64,000 nucleotides of DNA from Actinomyces sp. zg-332. Lineage in GTDB: Bacteria; Actinomycetota; Actinomycetes; Actinomycetales; Actinomycetaceae. Both the position numbers and the translations under genes were made by a program. Numbering within the stretch: position 1 is the stretch's first letter; every line of letters begins with the position of its first letter. The stretch spans positions 1,178,001 through 1,242,000 of the forward strand of contig NZ_CP064951.1 in the NCBI RefSeq assembly GCF_011751945.2, in the 5' to 3' direction. Below the pieces are notes generated by a model. It was not told where the DNA came from. It saw only the letters and a program-made list of their open reading frames with translations, and searched no databases. Positions 58,770-64,000 of the stretch are shown one piece after another.

Positions 58770-59122
58770 TTTTCCTCCACGTTTTTTGGAAATATTAACT
58801 GTCACACTTTCAAAATATTCAGCAGGTTACATTATAGAAATTTACTTAACTTATATCAATCAGAAATACGAATTTTACATATTTTCTTAATAAATTACTA
58901 AATAAAAAGTAAAAACTACCAATAGCAAAATCTTGTAATTTATATCACAAAGCTAGTGTTTTGGTCGTATTTCCAAGTATTGCTGTATAAGTAATGCCTA
59001 AATACTTCGTAAGTTTATACAACAAATTCACTTCAAAGTAGAAATATAAAATAACATTCACATAAATTTGCTGTCTTTTTATAAAGAATAAGTAAAATCG
59101 TATACGAGTATTTCAAGCTTCA
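58770..59122. other. Upstream region of the purine module
   Basis: AT-rich, presumably with the ade promoter. I looked for a purine riboswitch and saw no fitting helices. Confidence 0.4.
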
Positions 59123-59311
59123 CTAATCTTTATCGCTTTTTTCAGCTGAATTGCGAATAAGGAGCATTTTAATAAACCTTTTAAGTATTTCATGTACAAA
59201 GGTAGCGATAATAAAAAAGAAGACTACTGAATGCCAAGTTTGATATACATATATCAATATAAACCACAATAAAATAGCAACTAGCCAGTAAATTTCAGAA
59301 AACAATTTCAC
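59123..59311 (-). CDS. Small membrane protein
   Basis: 62 residues: a long hydrophobic stretch (about 8-42, probably two TM segments) with several aromatic residues, then a basic/acidic tail (RFIKMLLIRNSAEKSDKD). A strong SD GGGAGG sits five bases before the GTG start, which is the main reason to accept it as a gene. No family recognised. It lies in the accessory interval, 200 bases from the second integrase remnant. Confidence 0.65.
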   Translation of the reverse strand: MKLFSEIYWLVAILLWFILIYVYQTWHSVVFFFIIATFVHEILKRFIKMLLIRNSAEKSDKD

Positions 59312-59477
59312 AGCGTCCTCCCTTTTTATTATACAATTTTGCTGTTATTTTTCTCTAGTTTTCTTACGTAGTTTTTGTAAATATAAGAGACTATAAAAAT
59401 AGCTATCAAAGATTTTGAAGAAATTTTACAAATAAAAATAAAAAACTATAATAAAGATACTTATTTTATATTTTTTA

Positions 59478-59505
59478 GTGTAGCCCCCACTGTTGGGGGT
59501 TACAC
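59478..59505 (+). terminator. Terminator-like hairpin beside integrase remnant 2
   Basis: GTGTAGCCCCCA / TGGGGGTTACAC (one wobble), followed on plus by TTTTATT. Counterpart of 54434-54457. Confidence 0.75.
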
Positions 59506-59510
59506 TTTTA

Positions 59511-59624
59511 TTAGGTAACTTTAGCACTATTTACTGTGTCTATGAGTGCTTCATCAAGTAACCGAGCATATCTTTTAAAAGTCTCACAAGTTTTACCAGC
59601 ATAATATTTTATTTGCTTTCTAAA
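59511..59624 (-). pseudogene. Integrase C-terminal fragment, remnant 2
   Basis: The last 37 codons of a tyrosine recombinase read open on the minus strand: FRKQIKYYAGKTCETFKRYA with the nucleophile-type RY, then LLDEALIDTVNSAKVT and TAA. The ending matches that of remnant 1 (LID-V---KV). Nothing upstream continues the domain. It is about 180 bases from the 3' end of a tRNA gene. Confidence 0.65.
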
Positions 59625-59677
59625 ACGTCACAATAACTACTATACAAAACTGAAATTATTTGGAAGTAAAACGGTAA

Positions 59678-59799
59678 ACAAAAATAGCTAATTTCTCTAG
59701 TTTAGAGCCTTGCGATTTTTTCGGCTTAGAGCCATACGAATTCTTTTTAGAAAACCCTGATTTGACTAAAATCAACGTTGATGAAGTTAAAAGAAAGAG
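59678..59799 (+). pseudogene. Open coding-like fragment ending at the tRNA
   Basis: An open frame without ATG reads LEPCDFFGLEPYEFFLEN followed by PDLTKINVDEVKRK and then runs into the antisense of the tRNA. Its composition is coding-like and contains an internal LEP-x-FF repeat. It may be the tail of a gene truncated by integration. I do not recognise it. Confidence 0.3.
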
Positions 59800-59872
<73 letters not shown>

Positions 59873-59881
59873 AACTAGATT

Positions 59882-59911
59882 ATTATAACAAAATATTCTT
59901 TGAAAAAACAA
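59882..59911 (-). promoter_or_regulatory. Promoter of the CAT tRNA
   Basis: On the minus strand TTGTTT (59911-59906), an 18-base spacer and TATAAT (59887-59882), ending 9 bases before the tRNA. Confidence 0.7.
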
Positions 59912-60014
59912 ATAGCTTTTTCAATATTTTTTCCGAAAGGCTTTATATGTTACATAAACGTATGTTTTATTATAAATAACCTTAACCATAAGAGATTTTT
60001 TCAAACAACTTTAC

Positions 60015-60848
60015 CTATTTGAAAGGATTATAGAATCGTCCCCCATTTACATAAACTAGAGTAATAGCTAGTGCTAGTAAACAAAGTGCGACGATAATTA
60101 CTATATAATCCCTTGTTCTAAAGGACTGCTGAACGTACCATGACCGCTTTTTCCCTTGTCCAAATCCACGCAGTTCCATAGAAGCAGCAACTGTTTCTAT
60201 ACGAGCAAAAGTAGATAAGACTAAAGGAATAAGTATAGACGAAACATTCTTAACCCTTGTAGATATTTTAACGTCACGTGAAGTATCGATCCCCCTAGCT
60301 TGCTGTGCGTGTGAAATTGTTCTGAATTCTCTCTGCACATCTGGAATATAACGTAAAGCTAAAGAAATTGAATACGCAACTTTGTAAGAGATACCGATTT
60401 TATTCAGCGATGAAGCGAATTGAGATGGAGAAGTAGTTGCAATAAAAATCAGAGCAATAGGAATTACTGTAAAATATTTTAAAGTAACGTTCAATTGATA
60501 GAAAAGTTGCTCTAGTGTTACAGAATATCTCCAAGGTAAATCAAACAACAAGTGCTTAGTACCATATATCTCTACTCCATATTCGGGAGCAAATAAAAAT
60601 ATAAGTAAATTATTTGTTGCCATGAAGAAAAGCAAAAAACACAAAATAATGTACAAATCACTAAGTTTAAGCTTAGATGCTTTCCAAATAATTACTGATA
60701 TAACAGCCATCAATGCTAGGAAACGTGTATCAAAACCCAGCATAGCCGCAATTGAAGCCAAAATCATAATAATGAATTTAGTAGCCCCTGTGAGTGAATG
60801 CATAAAAGATTCACGTTCAATATATCCAAGTAACGTTGTGGTTTTCAT
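60015..60848 (-). CDS. ECF transporter transmembrane protein EcfT
   Basis: Energy-coupling membrane subunit that links the S component to the ATPases. About five TM segments occur across 277 residues. Both coupling motifs are present: AQQARG at the end of the first coupling helix, and ASMELRGFG in the second. It is 15 bases downstream of the ATPase gene. Last gene of the operon. Confidence 0.9.
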   Translation of the reverse strand: MKTTTLLGYIERESFMHSLTGATKFIIMILASIAAMLGFDTRFLALMAVISVIIWKASKLKLSDLYIILCFLLFFMATNNLLIFLFAPEYGVEIYGTKHLLFDLPWRYSVTLEQLFYQLNVTLKYFTVIPIALIFIATTSPSQFASSLNKIGISYKVAYSISLALRYIPDVQREFRTISHAQQARGIDTSRDVKISTRVKNVSSILIPLVLSTFARIETVAASMELRGFGQGKKRSWYVQQSFRTRDYIVIIVALCLLALAITLVYVNGGRFYNPFK

Positions 60849-60863
60849 GGTGTTTTACGTACC

Positions 60864-62612
60864 TTATATTTTATTTTTCAACACTTTTTCACGCCACACT
60901 TTATCTCTTTGTATAAAGTTGTCAATGAAGTTATTAGCTGGCTCAATACTATGTTCTTTAGCGAAATCGTAAAGAGATGTAGTTACTAAATCAGCTTGTT
61001 TCGTAATAGTCTCATTAGTCAAAATATTTGCTGGTGTATCATCAGCAACAATTCGACCGTTAGACATAACTATGGCTCGGTTTGTGTATTCCAAAGCTAG
61101 GTGCATATCATGAGTTATCAGTATGATAGTTGTGCCTATCTCGTTTAGACTCTTCAAAAAGTCCATAATCTCAGTGTAATGCGCCCAGTCTTGCCCAGCA
61201 GTTGGCTCATCTAAAATAACCACTTCTGGTTGTATAGCCATGATAGAGGCAATAGTTACACGCTTTTTCTGTCCATAGCTTAAAGCATTTACTGGCCATT
61301 TCTTAAAGCGGTTCAAACCACATATGCGCAAGGCCTTTGCTATACGTTCTTCACGTTCCTCATCAGTAAGTCCCATGCCCTGTAGACCCAAGTTAATCTC
61401 GTCTTTTATCATAACTTTCGAGATCATCTGATTAGGATTTTGTATAACAAACCCTATTTTTTTACCTCTTCTAGCAATCGGTGAGTTAGTTATATCTTTA
61501 TCTCTGAGTTTTATCACACCTGTGGTTAGTTTTTCAAAACCACAAATTAGCTTAGCCAGAGTCGATTTTCCTGCTCCGTTAGAGCCACATATCGCTAGCA
61601 TTTCCCCTTGTGAAATTTTGAAAGAAATGTCTTTTAGGATGTAGTTGCCGTCTATATCAAACGATAAGTTTTCTACTTCTAATATAGATCTCTCTGGGGT
61701 AATTTCTTGCGGGGGTTGTGTGGCCCAATTTTTAAATACTTCAACTATTTCATCTTTTACTTTGAAAGTATTTATATGAGCCGGTTTATCAGAAGATAAT
61801 ATTACTTGCCTTTTATTTTCGGGTAGCTCTTCATTTGCTAAATGCAATGCCCCTATATATAAAGGCTCACGTATGCCATGTTCAGTCAAAACGTTACTAG
61901 CTATGATTTCATCAGGAGAACCATTAGCAATAATTCTTCCACCTGAGAACAAAATAATTCTATCAACATTCTTGTAAAGCACATCTTCAAGGCGATGTTC
62001 AATAATTATGACAGTTTTTTTATGTTCTGTGTGTAGTTTGTCAATCAGCTCTATTGTTTGCCTGCCAGAAGCTGGATCTAAGCTAGCTAAAGGCTCATCA
62101 AATAATAGAACATCTACGTCTTCTACAAGCACACCAGCCATAGTCACTCTTTGTTTTTGTCCACCAGATAGATCTTGAGGTTTAGCATCTAATTTGTGTT
62201 CAATTGACACACTTCTAGCTGCTTCAAGAACTTTTTCACGCATTACCTGTATGGAAGTGCTCTTATTTTCTAGACAAAAAGCTATATCTTCGGCAACAGT
62301 TAGTCCAATAAACTGTCCGTCAGAGTCTTGCAGAACCGTTCCAACTTTTTCAGCTAAAACTTTTAGCGGAGTTGTAGTCGGATTCATACCACATACTGTG
62401 ACTTTGCCTCTTACTTTTCCTTGATAGTAATGAGGAATGAGACCATTCAAAATATGTGCAAGTGTTGATTTTCCAGAGCCCGACTGTCCAACTATCAGGA
62501 CTTTTTCGCCCTGATAGATGGATAGATTAACATCATGTAAAGTCGGAGCTGACTGCGCATCGTATTGGAACGATAAATTTTCGCATTCAATTATTGGATT
62601 ATTCTTCGTCAT
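60864..62612 (-). CDS. ECF transporter ATPase, two fused ABC domains (EcfA-EcfA')
   Basis: Both ATPase halves of an ECF transporter lie in one 582-residue chain. Domain 1: Walker A GQSGSGKST at 42-50, signature LSGGQ at 148-152 and LLFDEP. Domain 2: Walker A GSNGAGKS at 343-350, signature LSYGQ from 444 and VILDEPTAG. A linker of about 50 residues joins them. The start overlaps the end of the S-component gene by 14 bases, so translation is coupled. Confidence 0.92.
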   Translation of the reverse strand: MTKNNPIIECENLSFQYDAQSAPTLHDVNLSIYQGEKVLIVGQSGSGKSTLAHILNGLIPHYYQGKVRGKVTVCGMNPTTTPLKVLAEKVGTVLQDSDGQFIGLTVAEDIAFCLENKSTSIQVMREKVLEAARSVSIEHKLDAKPQDLSGGQKQRVTMAGVLVEDVDVLLFDEPLASLDPASGRQTIELIDKLHTEHKKTVIIIEHRLEDVLYKNVDRIILFSGGRIIANGSPDEIIASNVLTEHGIREPLYIGALHLANEELPENKRQVILSSDKPAHINTFKVKDEIVEVFKNWATQPPQEITPERSILEVENLSFDIDGNYILKDISFKISQGEMLAICGSNGAGKSTLAKLICGFEKLTTGVIKLRDKDITNSPIARRGKKIGFVIQNPNQMISKVMIKDEINLGLQGMGLTDEEREERIAKALRICGLNRFKKWPVNALSYGQKKRVTIASIMAIQPEVVILDEPTAGQDWAHYTEIMDFLKSLNEIGTTIILITHDMHLALEYTNRAIVMSNGRIVADDTPANILTNETITKQADLVTTSLYDFAKEHSIEPANNFIDNFIQRDKVWREKVLKNKI

Positions 62613-63174
62613 CTACTGATTCTGTTAGTGAGTTACTTGAAGTTACTGTCTTTGCATATGCAACAGCAAGAATTGTGCCAACAATGATTGAAGTAACTGT
62701 GTTAGCACTAAATGATGTCAAACCTTGAACGAATACTTTGTTTGCTGGTTCAGCATAAATCAATACATCCAATGTAGGAGCGATTAGAATCCAGCACAAA
62801 CCGTTAGTAGCAACCAAAGCAACAATAAACCAAGCAATAGACTGAACCTTAAAGTTGTCTTTATCTAGTTTTAGTTTCAAAGTTAGCAAACCTAGTACCA
62901 AACCAAATACTGCTGATGATAGAATCCAAGACCACCAAGCACCGAATGAAGAAATATCGATTAGATAGTGACCTACGATACCAATTAGGAACCCAGCTAA
63001 TGGACCATACAAAACAGCAAACAATGCTAGTACTGCATATTGTAAGCTGATTGAAGTATTAGGAATTGGAGATGGAATTGATACGAAACGACCAACGACA
63101 AAGAACAAAGCTGCACCAACACCAGTACCTACTGTGGTGACAATTGGAGATTTTTTGAAAAAGAAGTCTGTCAT
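62599..63174 (-). CDS. ECF transporter S component, UPF0397 family
   Basis: Substrate-binding membrane subunit of 191 residues with about five to six TM segments. The conserved block with GRFVSIPSPIPNTSISLQYA and YGPLAGFLIGIVGHYLIDISSFGAWWSW is diagnostic of UPF0397. The substrate of this family is not firmly known. Its neighbour, a SAM hydrolase, points toward adenosine-, methionine- or thiamine-precursor-related uptake, which is inference only. SD AAGGAGAG before the ATG. Confidence 0.88.
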   Translation of the reverse strand: MTDFFFKKSPIVTTVGTGVGAALFFVVGRFVSIPSPIPNTSISLQYAVLALFAVLYGPLAGFLIGIVGHYLIDISSFGAWWSWILSSAVFGLVLGLLTLKLKLDKDNFKVQSIAWFIVALVATNGLCWILIAPTLDVLIYAEPANKVFVQGLTSFSANTVTSIIVGTILAVAYAKTVTSSNSLTESVDDEE

Positions 63175-63214
63175 TATAACTCTCCTTAAAAGAAGTAGAA
63201 CGTTTATTTGAAAG

Positions 63215-64000
63215 TTAGAGCTTGGTTATAGAAATGTTCCATGAAGGACCATGTTCTACTTGGAAAGCTCGCGAAAATGAACCACGGTTGATTGCAATAG
63301 CGAGATTATCCAAACTGTTCACGTACATTAATGACTCACCTACATGAACTTCAGCAAATGAGTGAACATATTTTAGATTAGATGTATGAATTGGATTCGT
63401 ATTGTTATTAATTTGAATCTGGATTAAATCGCCATATTCTATTCCAGCTTCAATTGCAGCTAAACGCGGGATATTTGTCCATAATGAACCATATCGAACG
63501 TCTAGGGCATCAATCGTTCCAGTTAGTTTACCTTGTTCAATTTTTGGCTCAACTGTTTCTAGCTCAACAATTTCAAAAGGTTCAACTAGCGGACCTACTC
63601 CCTCATAGTCAATTATTCCTGCAGCTAGGCGTGCGCCTGTAAAAGCATAAATATCACGTCCATGGAAAGTGTATGAATGTCCAGAACCTGGTAAACGGTT
63701 CTTTTCTTCATCAATTACACGCACACTCTCTAAACCAATTGTCTTATGCAGATGCGTTAAAGTTCCGTTATCCGGTGTGACAACGTATTGTCCTTTAACA
63801 GTTTTAGCAACAACACTAGCACGATCTGATCCAACCCCTGGGTCAACAACTGACACAAATACTGTACCTTCTGGCCAGTATCCAAGTGTTTGTGTTAGAC
63901 GATATGAAGCTTCCCATACATCATATGGTGGAATATCGTGAGTTAATGTGAAAATTGGTAAATTTTTATCGACACCAAAAGCAACACCTTGCATTGCTGA
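63215..64000 (-). CDS. S-adenosylmethionine hydrolase/hydroxide adenosyltransferase (DUF62), partial
   Basis: Members cleave SAM to adenosine and methionine. The visible part has IPPYDVWEASYRL, VDPGVGSDRA, TPDNGTLTHLHK and FHGRDIYAFTGARLA, then the C-terminal beta-barrel domain. The frame stays open through the window edge (SA before the apparent first Met), and relatives have about 20 more N-terminal residues (a D-F-G strand). The gene therefore starts outside the window. First visible gene of the ECF operon, 40 bases before the S component. Confidence 0.9.
   Translation of the reverse strand, partial: SAMQGVAFGVDKNLPIFTLTHDIPPYDVWEASYRLTQTLGYWPEGTVFVSVVDPGVGSDRASVVAKTVKGQYVVTPDNGTLTHLHKTIGLESVRVIDEEKNRLPGSGHSYTFHGRDIYAFTGARLAAGIIDYEGVGPLVEPFEIVELETVEPKIEQGKLTGTIDALDVRYGSLWTNIPRLAAIEAGIEYGDLIQIQINNNTNPIHTSNLKYVHSFAEVHVGESLMYVNSLDNLAIAINRGSFSRAFQVEHGPSWNISITKL

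Noticed and set aside
58770-58805. Upstream GTG start for adenine deaminase
   Set aside because: The strong SD lies inside that extension and fits the ATG at 58769.
58770-59122. Purine riboswitch upstream of adenine deaminase
   Set aside because: No three-way-junction helices or conserved loop sequences could be found in the AT-rich leader.
63215-63994. First Met of the SAM hydrolase frame as the true start
   Set aside because: The frame stays open to the window edge, and family members have about 20 further N-terminal residues, so the gene is cut by the window.

Overview
The window comes from a low-G+C member of the Actinomycetota (roughly one third G+C by eye). Gene order supports this more than any single gene: ftsK-pgsA-clgR-DUF3046-recA-recX, then miaB with YbjN-type genes and miaA, and rnj-pepR-pnp-rpsO-ribF-truB-rbfA-infB-ylxR-nusA-rimP. 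These are classic actinobacterial neighbourhoods. Other support comes from a ClgR-type regulator, a DUF3046 protein, a mycobacterial-type LexA box in the recA promoter, an Actino-pnp-like leader and many GTG/TTG starts. The genus cannot be fixed from sequence alone; an Actinomycetaceae- or Bifidobacteriaceae-like lineage is plausible. No CRISPR array, rRNA or intact insertion sequence was seen.

Layout. 1-10.7 kb: a cardiolipin synthase, NAD-dependent DNA ligase with a large insertion, an orphan EccC/EssC-like membrane ATPase, a strange tetranucleotide-periodic non-coding tract (7.7-8.25 kb) and an acyltransferase-SGNH protein. 10.7-20 kb: tRNA-Arg, a DinG-type helicase, an RsmC-type methyltransferase, miaA, two YbjN-like genes, miaB, pncC/cinA C-domain and recX. 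20-28 kb: recA with its SOS promoter, small actinobacterial genes, clgR, pgsA, ftsK and a divergent PfkB kinase. 28-44 kb: RNA metabolism and translation genes, all on the minus strand, with several convincing RNA structures (recA-recX, pnp leader, infB leader, terminators) and a very recent duplication of a small membrane protein gene.

44-52 kb holds three tandem paralogous subtilases, each with a signal peptide, inhibitor-like propeptide, S8 domain and an LSQTG-type wall-anchor tail. A footprint of the rimP 5' end between copies 1 and 2 shows how the duplication happened. 52.5-60 kb is the accessory part: a lytic transglycosylase, then 6.25 kb between two tRNA genes (Asn on plus, CAT-anticodon on minus) whose 3' ends face each other. 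This interval carries two decayed tyrosine-integrase remnants, a nonsense-interrupted small gene, small DNA-binding-like proteins and a purine module (NCS2 permease plus adenine deaminase). 60-64 kb is an ECF transporter operon (S-adenosylmethionine hydrolase family, UPF0397 S component, fused double ATPase, EcfT), cut by the right window edge.

The genes suggest a host-associated bacterium that secretes wall-anchored proteases, salvages purines and imports a nucleoside- or vitamin-like compound. That ecological reading is inference.
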